From NCBI GenBank assembly GCA_002337045.1, contig DDFF01000015.1, forward strand, positions 145,826-209,825: a stretch of 64,000 nt of DNA, in the 5' to 3' direction. Below the pieces are notes generated by a model, which worked only from the letters and a program-made list of their open reading frames with translations, was not told where the DNA came from and ran no database searches. The position numbers were made by a program, and so were the translations under genes. Positions 34,040 through 40,641 of this stretch are shown in pieces (the stretch's first letter is position 1; every line of letters begins with the position of its first letter). The stretch is from Bacteroidetes bacterium UBA1935 (GTDB taxonomy: Bacteria; Bacteroidota; Bacteroidia; Chitinophagales; Chitinophagaceae).

Positions 34040-34801
34040 ATGGAAAAGATAAGAACCATCATTATTGACGATGAAGAGCCTGCAAGAAGGGCGCTGAAAA
34101 ATATACTATCACAGTATTGCCCCAATGTAGAGTATCTGGGTGAGGCATCTAATATCCCCGATGGGGTCAAGCTGATTCACAAAACAACACCGCAACTGGT
34201 ATTGCTGGATATTGAAATGCCTGGCTATAATGGTTTTGAATTGCTCGATTTCATCAAAGATGTATGTTTTGAAATCATTTTCATTACAGCCTACAGCGAA
34301 TATGCACTGAAAGCATTTGAAGTATCGGCCATAGACTATTTACTGAAGCCTGTAAACATAGACCAGCTGAATGCCGCGCTTGAAAAACTGAACAACAAAC
34401 TGCATGCCGCAAATATGCAGAAACGTGTAGAGTTGTTTAAAGAGAATAATACAGCCAATGAGTTTACCCGTATTGCATTGCCTGTATCAGATGGCTTGCT
34501 GTTTGTAGAGGTGCTGGACATTATACTGCTAGAGGCAGATGGAGCATACACACATGTGTGGCTGCGCAATGGTTCTAAGATACTGGTAAGCAAGAAGCTG
34601 AAGTTTTTTGAAGATGTGCTGAATGCACGTAAACATTTCTATCGCCCGCACAGGTCTTATATGGTCAACTTCAACTTTGTAACCAAATACAACAAAGGTG
34701 AGAGCATGCTGGTGATGGATAATAAAATAGTCGTGCCTGTATCTAAAGAAAAGAAGAGCGAACTGGAAGATGTGCTGAAAGAAGTAAGGGTGGGGCAATA
34801 G
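34040..34801 (+). CDS. LytTR family response regulator
   Basis: The 253-residue protein has a receiver domain (about 1-120) with acidic pocket IIDDEEPARR, phospho-acceptor Asp57 in LLDIEMPG, and a conserved Lys in YLLKPV. A LytTR DNA-binding domain follows (about 150-248) with ILLEADGAYTHVWL and HFYRPHRSYMVNFNFV. It is the cognate partner of the preceding kinase. It very likely binds the TTCATGAA-N13-TTCGTGAA repeats found upstream of its own operon and of the gene 108 bases downstream. Confidence 0.95.
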   Translation: MEKIRTIIIDDEEPARRALKNILSQYCPNVEYLGEASNIPDGVKLIHKTTPQLVLLDIEMPGYNGFELLDFIKDVCFEIIFITAYSEYALKAFEVSAIDYLLKPVNIDQLNAALEKLNNKLHAANMQKRVELFKENNTANEFTRIALPVSDGLLFVEVLDIILLEADGAYTHVWLRNGSKILVSKKLKFFEDVLNARKHFYRPHRSYMVNFNFVTKYNKGESMLVMDNKIVVPVSKEKKSELEDVLKEVRVGQ

Positions 34802-34822
34802 CTTCATGTTGATATTGAGACA

Positions 34823-34851
34823 TTCATGAATTCATAATCACCATTCGTGAA
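34823..34851 (+). promoter_or_regulatory. Second putative LytTR regulator site, upstream of an exported-protein gene
   Basis: TTCATGAA (34823-34830) and TTCGTGAA (34844-34851) repeat the bases and the 21-base spacing seen at 31039-31067. A TAGTTTTG -7 element at 34882-34889 again lies exactly 30 bases downstream, and no -33 TTTG is present. Identity of both half-sites and both spacings at two promoters makes chance unlikely. Confidence 0.68.
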
Positions 34852-34870
34852 TTAAGCCAATGAAACGGGA

Positions 34871-34906
34871 CGTGTTGATAATAGTTTTGACTTATCAATC
34901 AACACG
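34871..34906. repeat. Inverted repeat flanking the -7 element before the exported-protein gene
   Basis: CGTGTTGAT (34871-34879) and ATCAACACG (34898-34906) are perfect 9-base inverted copies. They bracket the TAGTTTTG -7 element and end two bases before the ATG. Since transcription should start inside the repeat, the mRNA would not contain both arms; a DNA-level operator is more plausible than an RNA hairpin. Confidence 0.55.
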
Positions 34907-34908
34907 TT

Positions 34909-35838
34909 ATGAAACAAATTACACTGCTGCTGCTTGCAGCTACTATGACAACTACCTCTTATGCACAAGCTGATAAGCATAAAGGTGAAGTGGTATTCTT
35001 CAACAAGAAAATAGATTATCACAACCCATCAGGCGATAATGAATCCAATTATCTGCAAGAGTACACACTTGGCGAACCACTGTATTTCCGCGCCTATTTT
35101 TCGCAACAACTGAAAGATGTTTGTGCAGATTGCAACTATTACGATGTTCGCTTTTCTGCAAATGGGGTTACGTATACCAGCGAACAGTTTCGTGGCGAGA
35201 ACATGAAAGTATATAGCTATAGCAGTGCTGCCGGTGCAGGTTACTACGTAGGTGGCGGTGCTGCGGGTGTACCACTCATCAGCGACCGTGGTTGGTACTA
35301 CGAACAGTACGACCTTGTAGAAGATGCATTCCGCATGTTCCTGAACAAACTGGGTAAGACTGTAAAAATTGGTGCTACCATACCGGTGAAAATTGAAGTG
35401 CTGAGTGCCAAAGAAACAAAAGTAGCAAGCAGTGGTACTGTGTTAGCTACAGGTACCATTAATGTAAAAGTTACAGATAAGGTAAAAGACCTGAGCAATT
35501 TTGTAACTCGCGCATCTGCAGCTACTACAAACGCTGAAATAGAAAAAGCAATCGGCGACAGGTTTAAAGCTTCTTTGGAAAACGAACCTGAGCTGAAAGT
35601 AGATAAAGTTGTAAAGACTATACTGGTAAGTACAGAAAATGTAAAACGTAATTCGCTGACAGGCTATCCTGAAAGTAAAAACATAGATGCGTCAGTTATT
35701 TACAAGCGTTTCGACGGTAGCTATTGGGTATGCAAAACAACCTATGTATTTGAATACGATGGCACAGCCTACGCTAAAATTCCTCGCTTTGGTAAGCTCG
35801 CATTTCAGGCGCCTGTAGTTGCCTGTGGTGTAGAATAA
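34909..35838 (+). CDS. Exported protein of unknown function, likely target of the adjacent two-component system
   Basis: The 309-residue protein has a signal peptide (cleavage near SYAQ). The body begins GEVVFFNKKIDYHNPSGDNE and includes a Cys pair in DVCADCNYYD and a Gly-rich YVGGGAAGVP segment. It lacks a T9SS domain, lipobox and membrane helices, so it is probably periplasmic or released. I recognise no family. Its promoter carries the same direct repeat as the kinase operon, which suggests it is an output of that system. A terminator follows, so it is monocistronic. Confidence 0.75.
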   Translation: MKQITLLLLAATMTTTSYAQADKHKGEVVFFNKKIDYHNPSGDNESNYLQEYTLGEPLYFRAYFSQQLKDVCADCNYYDVRFSANGVTYTSEQFRGENMKVYSYSSAAGAGYYVGGGAAGVPLISDRGWYYEQYDLVEDAFRMFLNKLGKTVKIGATIPVKIEVLSAKETKVASSGTVLATGTINVKVTDKVKDLSNFVTRASAATTNAEIEKAIGDRFKASLENEPELKVDKVVKTILVSTENVKRNSLTGYPESKNIDASVIYKRFDGSYWVCKTTYVFEYDGTAYAKIPRFGKLAFQAPVVACGVE

Positions 35839-35855
35839 TATTCCCTGTTCATCAT

Positions 35856-35895
35856 AGGGTGCTATAAGTATGGTCACTTATGCACCCTTGTTTTT
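35856..35895 (+). terminator. Rho-independent terminator
   Basis: AGGGTGC (35856-35862) pairs with GCACCCT (35882-35888), extended inward by ATAAGT/ACTTAT after a one-base bulge, with a 6-base loop and a T-run. It isolates the exported-protein gene from the LamG gene. Confidence 0.75.
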
Positions 35896-35927
35896 AACCC
35901 TTGTAAAATTTATCAAAACACAACAAT

Positions 35928-36905
35928 ATGAAGAAGGTTCTACTTTCAATGGCAGTATTGCTTGGTCTTGCATCTGCTACACATGCACAAACATTATCAG
36001 ATAGCCTCAAAGGTTGCTTCGCATTCAACGGTGCAGACAGCTTTAAAGATGGAGCATCTACAGGTATACTGGTTAGCTACAATGGCAGCCACAGCCGCAC
36101 ATCAGACCGCTTCAGCGGAAATAACGCGATGGCATTTACAGGTATAGGTTATCTATCTGCCGGCAATGCTGCAAAGTTTAGTGTAATGGATGGGCTTACG
36201 ATATCTGCATGGATATATATAGGTCCGCTACTGACTGGCGAGGGGGCTATTGTTTCTAAATGGGACAATAACGTAGGGGATGAATATTTGTTTGGCGTGT
36301 ATAGCAATAACAAACTGGCGTTGGCTATACAAGGTAAAACCTATGAGTCTACAATGCTAGGTCGCACAGTGCTGGCAGATACTACATGGTATCACGTAGC
36401 TATGACATGGGCAAAAGGTGGAGTGACAGGTATATATGTGAATGGTGTATTGGATACAGGTTCTATCCTTGTTGATTCTCTGGTAAACACTACAACACCT
36501 TATCATATTGGTGGTCAGGGTTCAGGCTTAAGCAGGTATTTCCAAGGTAAGATAGATGATGTGCGTATGTATAACAGAGCACTGTCAGGTACAGAAATTA
36601 GCACACTTTATGCAAACGACTCTGCATGTGGACTGAAATATACACCACCACCTACAGGTGTGCAAAATGTAAGCACGGCACAAGGAATGAAAGTGTTCCC
36701 TAATCCCGCAACTGATGCAATAACAATAGCCGTTGCAAACAAGGCCAATGTATTGGTGTGCGATGTAAATGGCAGGGTAGTATATAGTGCTGCAATAGAT
36801 AAAAAAGGAACAATAGATATTTCGGGTTACTCGAAAGGTATCTATATCATCAGGGCTACAGATGGTGATGGTAACAGATACGTTTCAAGGTTTATTAAAG
36901 AGTAA
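35928..36905 (+). CDS. LamG-like (concanavalin-fold) secreted protein with T9SS type A domain
   Basis: The 325-residue protein has a signal peptide (cleavage near THAQ) and a LamG/Laminin_G_3 domain at about 30-225. The domain is shown by FSVMDGLTISAWIYIG, TTWYHVAMTWAKGG, GIYVNGVLD and IDDVRMYNRALSGTEI, the usual closing strand. From about residue 245 MKVFPNPATDAITI opens a T9SS type A sorting domain ending VSRFIKE. It is probably displayed on the cell surface and may bind glycans, which is inferred from fold only. It lies downstream of the sensor kinase cluster but has no copy of the repeat site. Confidence 0.9.
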   Translation: MKKVLLSMAVLLGLASATHAQTLSDSLKGCFAFNGADSFKDGASTGILVSYNGSHSRTSDRFSGNNAMAFTGIGYLSAGNAAKFSVMDGLTISAWIYIGPLLTGEGAIVSKWDNNVGDEYLFGVYSNNKLALAIQGKTYESTMLGRTVLADTTWYHVAMTWAKGGVTGIYVNGVLDTGSILVDSLVNTTTPYHIGGQGSGLSRYFQGKIDDVRMYNRALSGTEISTLYANDSACGLKYTPPPTGVQNVSTAQGMKVFPNPATDAITIAVANKANVLVCDVNGRVVYSAAIDKKGTIDISGYSKGIYIIRATDGDGNRYVSRFIKE

Positions 36906-36926
36906 CCACTCTTTCACTAGTCAACT

Positions 36927-36955
36927 AAAAAGCCCCTGAATATTCAGGGGCTTTT
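36927..36955. terminator. Bidirectional terminator
   Basis: A 13-bp perfect stem (36928-36940 with 36943-36955) with A-tract and T-tract arms lies between the convergent LamG gene and glutamate dehydrogenase gene. Confidence 0.9.
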
Positions 36956-36980
36956 GTTTATAATATAGTATTGTTATCTA

Positions 36981-38408
36981 CTATGGGAAGATGCCCAGTT
37001 CTTCGTAAGCAACACCAACTTTGTTGATGGCAACGATGAATGCTGCAGTACGCATGTCGTTCATGTTGTGCTCACGCATAGTATCGCGGATTTCGTGGAA
37101 AGAGCCAATCATTGTGTCTTCCAGACCAGAGTAAACCAGATCAACTTCGTCAGGACCATGCATGATTTGTTTGCGTTCTACATCGCTAACTTTCTTGCCT
37201 GTCAGACCTTCTACTGTGCTCAGTATAGTAGTGTTCTGGTTTTCGCTGAAGCGTTTTTCCATGCGGCCATAACGTACGTGGCTCAGGTTTTTCAACCATT
37301 CGAAGTAAGACACTGTAACACCACCTGCGTTCAGGTACATATCAGGTACGATGATAACGCCTTTAGCCAGCAGTATTTCGTCGGCTTCCGGAGTCAGCGG
37401 ACCATTAGCACCTTCACCAATGATTTTTGCTTTGATGCGGTCTGCATTATCAGCATTGATAACGTTTTCCAGCGCGGCAGGAATCAGGATATCGCAATCT
37501 TGTTCAATAACGTCAAAACCGTTTTTGTAATCTGTAGCACCAGGGAAGCCCAGGATAGAACCTGTTGCTTTGCGGTGAGCTACTACAGCTTCAAGATCAA
37601 GACCGTCTGCATTGTAGATACCACCTTCGTATTCTGCCAGACCAACGATTTTAGAACCGCCTTCAAAGAAGAATTTAGCAGCGTGGTAACCTACGTTGCC
37701 CAAGCCCTGTACGATTACTCTTTTATCTTTAACACCTGTAGTCAATCCTAGGCGATCCATATCTTCTTTTACATTACACAGCTCGCGCAGGCCGTAGAAT
37801 ACACCAAGGCCTGTAGCTTCTGTACGGCCGCGTACACCACCTTGGCTTACCGGCTTACCTGTTACACAACCCATAGCATCAACTTCGCCCGGTTTCAGAG
37901 AAGCGTAAGTATCAACTATCCAGCTCATTTCGCGTGCGCCTGTACCGTAGTCAGGTGCAGGTACGTCGATGCCAGGGCCAATGAAGTTTTTCTTCACCAG
38001 TTCTGATGCATAGCGACGAGTTATTTTCTCCAGTTCGAAAGTAGAGTAGTTCTTAGGGTTGATTTTGATACCACCTTTACCACCACCAAATGGTACGTTA
38101 ACGATAGCACATTTGTAAGTCATCAATGCAGCCAGAGCCATTACTTCATCCTGGTTTACATCCATGCTGTAGCGGATACCGCCTTTACATGGCAGTTTGT
38201 GATGCGAGTGCTGAACACGGTATGCTTCAATAACCTCTATTTTATCGCCGATACGTACCGGGAATTTCATTTGGTAAATAGAGTTACAAGCTTTGATTTG
38301 CTCAAGTATACCTTTTTCAAATCTTGTGTACTTAGCCGCTTTGTCGAAGTTGCGTTCAACACCCTGAAAGAAGCTGTAATGCTTTTGGGCTGTAGCTGTT
38401 TCTGCCAT
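36981..38408 (-). CDS. Glutamate dehydrogenase (Glu/Leu/Phe/Val family)
   Basis: The 475-residue protein shows HKLPCKGGIRYS near residue 70 and VNVPFGGGKGGIKI near 105 (the two catalytic-lysine segments), the active-site PAPDYGTGAREMSWI near 150, and the nucleotide-binding VQGLGNVGYHAAKFF near 234. Length and wording fit glutamate dehydrogenase rather than leucine dehydrogenase. It links 2-oxoglutarate plus ammonia to glutamate; NAD or NADP preference cannot be read confidently. It begins 38 bases after the ccmD-like gene on the same strand, so it may be transcribed with the ccm genes. Confidence 0.93.
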   Translation of the reverse strand: MAETATAQKHYSFFQGVERNFDKAAKYTRFEKGILEQIKACNSIYQMKFPVRIGDKIEVIEAYRVQHSHHKLPCKGGIRYSMDVNQDEVMALAALMTYKCAIVNVPFGGGKGGIKINPKNYSTFELEKITRRYASELVKKNFIGPGIDVPAPDYGTGAREMSWIVDTYASLKPGEVDAMGCVTGKPVSQGGVRGRTEATGLGVFYGLRELCNVKEDMDRLGLTTGVKDKRVIVQGLGNVGYHAAKFFFEGGSKIVGLAEYEGGIYNADGLDLEAVVAHRKATGSILGFPGATDYKNGFDVIEQDCDILIPAALENVINADNADRIKAKIIGEGANGPLTPEADEILLAKGVIIVPDMYLNAGGVTVSYFEWLKNLSHVRYGRMEKRFSENQNTTILSTVEGLTGKKVSDVERKQIMHGPDEVDLVYSGLEDTMIGSFHEIRDTMREHNMNDMRTAAFIVAINKVGVAYEELGIFP

Positions 38409-38446
38409 ATTGATGTTTGATTAAAAAAAAATAAATTGGGATAATG

Positions 38447-38653
38447 TTAATCTTCTTTTTCAAGTTTGCTGATTTTGCGTTCCAGTCTTATCAGGTACGC
38501 AATAATCCCCGCAAAGATAGTGGCTAATACCAAAACCACAACGTATATTTTGCCGTCTGCCCTGAACTTATCTGCCATCTCCGGAGCGTTCTCCTGTGCC
38601 ATTGCAGACAGGCTGAGCAGTAATAATATGATTGATATGGATACTTTTTTCAT
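38447..38653 (-). CDS. CcmD-like small membrane protein
   Basis: The 68-residue protein has a signal-like N-terminus (SAMAQ), a short linker, then a membrane helix VVVLVLATIFAGIIAYLI and a charged tail RLERKISKLEKED. Small proteins of this layout next to ccmC are annotated as CcmD-family in Bacteroidota; CcmD releases haem-loaded CcmE. The similarity is weak because the family is tiny, so context (11 bases from ccmC) carries most weight. Confidence 0.75.
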   Translation of the reverse strand: MKKVSISIILLLLSLSAMAQENAPEMADKFRADGKIYVVVLVLATIFAGIIAYLIRLERKISKLEKED

Positions 38654-38664
38654 TTGTTGATATA

Positions 38665-39330
38665 TTAAAAAGTATTATCTCTTTTGTGGTTAATCTGATT
38701 GATACGTACATGCAGGGTGCTTATCCAATAGCCCAGCAGAAACCACCCTATAACAGCAGGGTAGAACACCAGGCGCATACGGCTGTCTAGGTCGTAACTA
38801 TTAAAGCCCGGATTGCCACCATTGCCCGGATGCAGAGAATCTACAAGGCGGGGCAATACAAACAGTAGCGGTATCATCATTGCAAATGCAAAAACATTGT
38901 ACACTGCCGATATCTTAGCACGTTTTTCTTCGTCTTTTATACCACCACGCAGTATCAGGTAGGCAAAATAGCTGAGCATGCAGATAGCGGTAGCCAATTG
39001 TTTAGGGTCATTACTCCAAGGCTCGCCCCATGTATATTTGGCCCATTCCATACCTGTAAGCATACCTAAACAGCTGAACAAAACACCGATTTTCAGGAAT
39101 GCTACGGCTTTAATATCGTAGTTCATATCCTGCTTGCGCAGATACATCAGCGAGTGGTAGAATGATATGCCGAAAAGCAACATCATACCAAACCACATGG
39201 GTACGTGAAAGTAGAGATTGCGTATAGTTTCGTTGAGTATGTGGCGTGCAGGTACAGGTAATAATAAGCCTCCTATTATGGCATAAGCCAGCAGGACGAC
39301 ACAGAGTATTTTCCACCAGTTGCTACGCAT
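38665..39330 (-). CDS. ccmC: Cytochrome c biogenesis haem-handling protein (CcmC/CcsA)
   Basis: The 221-residue polytopic protein has about six helices and the tryptophan-rich haem motif WAKYTWGEPWSNDPKQLAT near residue 96, the WWD domain of the haem-handling protein family. Histidines are present in the flanking helices (YFHVPMWFGM near 41). CcmC presents haem to CcmE at the periplasmic face for cytochrome c maturation. It lies between ccmB and the ccmD-like gene on the same strand. Confidence 0.92.
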   Translation of the reverse strand: MRSNWWKILCVVLLAYAIIGGLLLPVPARHILNETIRNLYFHVPMWFGMMLLFGISFYHSLMYLRKQDMNYDIKAVAFLKIGVLFSCLGMLTGMEWAKYTWGEPWSNDPKQLATAICMLSYFAYLILRGGIKDEEKRAKISAVYNVFAFAMMIPLLFVLPRLVDSLHPGNGGNPGFNSYDLDSRMRLVFYPAVIGWFLLGYWISTLHVRINQINHKRDNTF

Positions 39331-39396
39331 AAGCGATGGTTAAATTTCCGCAAATGTAAGAGAATAATTCACGGTAACGGTTTTTGTTTACATCTT

Positions 39397-40047
39397 TTAC
39401 TCTTGCCACAGAAAAGGGAACAGGATTAAGCCTAATATGATAACCAACACACCCAATGCAAGCAGTACCAGCATCATTACCCCCCAGCCTTCCTGATATA
39501 CGGGCGAAATGGCAGAAAGAGCCAGATTGCTCAGTATCATCAGTACAGGTATTACCAGTGGGAAGCCAAGTATTGCCATCAATGCGGCATTTTGTTGTGC
39601 TCTGGCAGCGATGGCAGATAAGAAGGTGAAAACGGCAGATAGCGCAAGGCTGCCAGCGGCTGTTACACCAACAAATACTGCAGTTTGTATTACAGGATTG
39701 CCCAATAGTATAGAGAATAAGAAAAGGCTGATGAGGCTAATCCCCATCATCAATACCATGCTATACAGCATTTTTGCCAACAGAAAAGTCGTGGGCTTTA
39801 CAACTGTAAAATAGTATCTGAAACGATTAGGGTGTTCCTGCAAAAAGCTCTTAGCTACAGAATTGACAGCCACAAACAGTTGGGTTATCCAGAAAAGGGC
39901 ATTCCATACTTTTACTTCAGGCTGGCCATTCATGATGTATACGGCAAACACGGTAGCACCTACATATAGCAGTACACCAAACAGTGTATGCTTCTGTCTC
40001 CATTCTATCAGAAGGTCTTTTTTTACGAGTGATATTAGCTGATTCAT
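39397..40047 (-). CDS. ccmB: Haem exporter-type membrane subunit CcmB
   Basis: The 216-residue protein opens with the cytoplasmic LVKKDLLIEWRQKHTLFG, typical of CcmB, followed by about six membrane helices. The C-terminal LVIPVLMILSNLAL is also family-like. CcmB pairs with the ATPase CcmA in the complex that releases holo-CcmE. No ccmA is next to it. It is the first gene of the minus-strand ccmB-ccmC-ccmD cluster, with a 66-base gap to ccmC. Confidence 0.88.
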   Translation of the reverse strand: MNQLISLVKKDLLIEWRQKHTLFGVLLYVGATVFAVYIMNGQPEVKVWNALFWITQLFVAVNSVAKSFLQEHPNRFRYYFTVVKPTTFLLAKMLYSMVLMMGISLISLFLFSILLGNPVIQTAVFVGVTAAGSLALSAVFTFLSAIAARAQQNAALMAILGFPLVIPVLMILSNLALSAISPVYQEGWGVMMLVLLALGVLVIILGLILFPFLWQE

Positions 40048-40057
40048 CTTGCGGCAG

Positions 40058-40065
40058 CAAAGGTA
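40058..40065 (-). promoter_or_regulatory. -7 element TACCTTTG for the ccm cluster
   Basis: This exact TAnnTTTG match lies only 10 bases before the ccmB ATG, implying a very short or absent leader. Confidence 0.5.
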
Positions 40066-40175
40066 AGCTATGTATTTTTGTAAGTCTATTTATCAAAAAT
40101 ATTTTGGTGTGATTGATGGGGATTGCATTTGAGCACGCTAAAACAATTGATGGAAAAAAATGTTTGAAAAACTGT

Positions 40176-40206
40176 TTGGAGATTAGGTTTTTGCCCCTAT
40201 CTTTGC
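40176..40206 (+). promoter_or_regulatory. Promoter of the tRNA pair
   Basis: TTTG at 40176-40179 and TATCTTTG at 40199-40206 are separated by 19 bases, a full match to the Bacteroidota consensus. The tRNA-Gly gene begins 24 bases downstream. Confidence 0.75.
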
Positions 40207-40230
40207 AATCCCAAAGTTCTTAAAACACAT

Positions 40231-40303
40231 GCGGAAGTAGCTCAGTTGGTAGAGCATCACCTTGCCAAGGTGAGGGTCGCGGGTTCGAGTCTCGTCTTCC
40301 GCT
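40231..40303 (+). tRNA. tRNA-Gly (GCC anticodon)
   Basis: This 73-base cloverleaf has a 7-bp acceptor (40231-40237 with 40296-40302), the D-arm AGCTCAGTTGGTAGAGC, anticodon loop TTGCCAA with anticodon GCC at 40264-40266, and the T-loop GGTTCGAGTC. CCA is not encoded. It is transcribed ahead of tRNA-Leu, with a hairpin between them. Confidence 0.95.
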
Positions 40304-40308
40304 CAAAG

Positions 40309-40340
40309 AATTCCAAGCCTTTAGGTTTGGAATTTTTTTT
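40309..40340 (+). terminator. Terminator-like hairpin between the two tRNA genes
   Basis: An 11-bp stem with one G-U pair (40309-40319 with 40324-40334) and a 4-base loop is followed by a run of eight T. It should stop most transcripts leaving tRNA-Gly. Confidence 0.8.
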
Positions 40341-40363
40341 GCTTACATCTACCGTATGCAAAA

Positions 40364-40449
40364 GCCCTGGTGGTGGAATTGGTAGACGCGCAGGACTTAA
40401 AATCCTGTATGCAGCAATGCGTGTGCGGGTTCAAGTCCCGCCCGGGGCA
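40364..40449 (+). tRNA. tRNA-Leu (TAA anticodon)
   Basis: This 86-base type II tRNA has acceptor GCCCTGG (40364-40370) pairing with CCGGGGC (40442-40448) through a T-G wobble, anticodon stem CAGGA/TCCTG with anticodon TAA at 40398-40400, a long variable arm and the T-loop GGTTCAAGTCC. CCA is not encoded. Confidence 0.95.
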
Positions 40450-40451
40450 CA

Positions 40452-40488
40452 AAAAGGTCACTTCTTCAGAGGTGACCTTTTGCTTTTT
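40452..40488 (+). terminator. Terminator of tRNA-Leu
   Basis: A stem AAGGTCACTT (to 40463) pairs with AGGTGACCTT (from 40470) with one wobble and a 6-base loop, followed by TTTTGCTTTTT. Confidence 0.75.
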
Positions 40489-40590
40489 CAGCATATTCTC
40501 GTGTTTTCACTTCTGTTTTTTAACCTGCTATTTATAGTCTTATGACAATTGTCTTGATAATGTACTTTTTCATGTCTATTTAATCCGTGT

Positions 40591-40624
40591 TTTGAGGTTA
40601 ATAGCTTATTATCAGATAGTTTTG
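40591..40624 (+). promoter_or_regulatory. Promoter of the giant T9SS adhesin gene
   Basis: TTTG at 40591-40594 and TAGTTTTG at 40617-40624 are 22 bases apart; the ATG follows 17 bases later. The spacing is slightly long. Confidence 0.55.
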
Positions 40625-40641
40625 CAGCATATACCTTAATC

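Noticed and set aside
34871..34906. Translational hairpin or riboswitch in the leader of the exported-protein gene
   Set aside because: The -7 element lies inside the repeat, so the left arm should not be transcribed; a DNA operator reading is preferred.
35856..35895. Third copy of the LytTR regulator site upstream of the LamG gene
   Set aside because: The symmetry there is an inverted repeat with a T-run, i.e. a terminator, and has no TTCATGAA or TTCGTGAA half-site.
40246..40545. A 99-codon frame across both tRNA genes
   Set aside because: The region is explained by two complete cloverleafs and their terminators.
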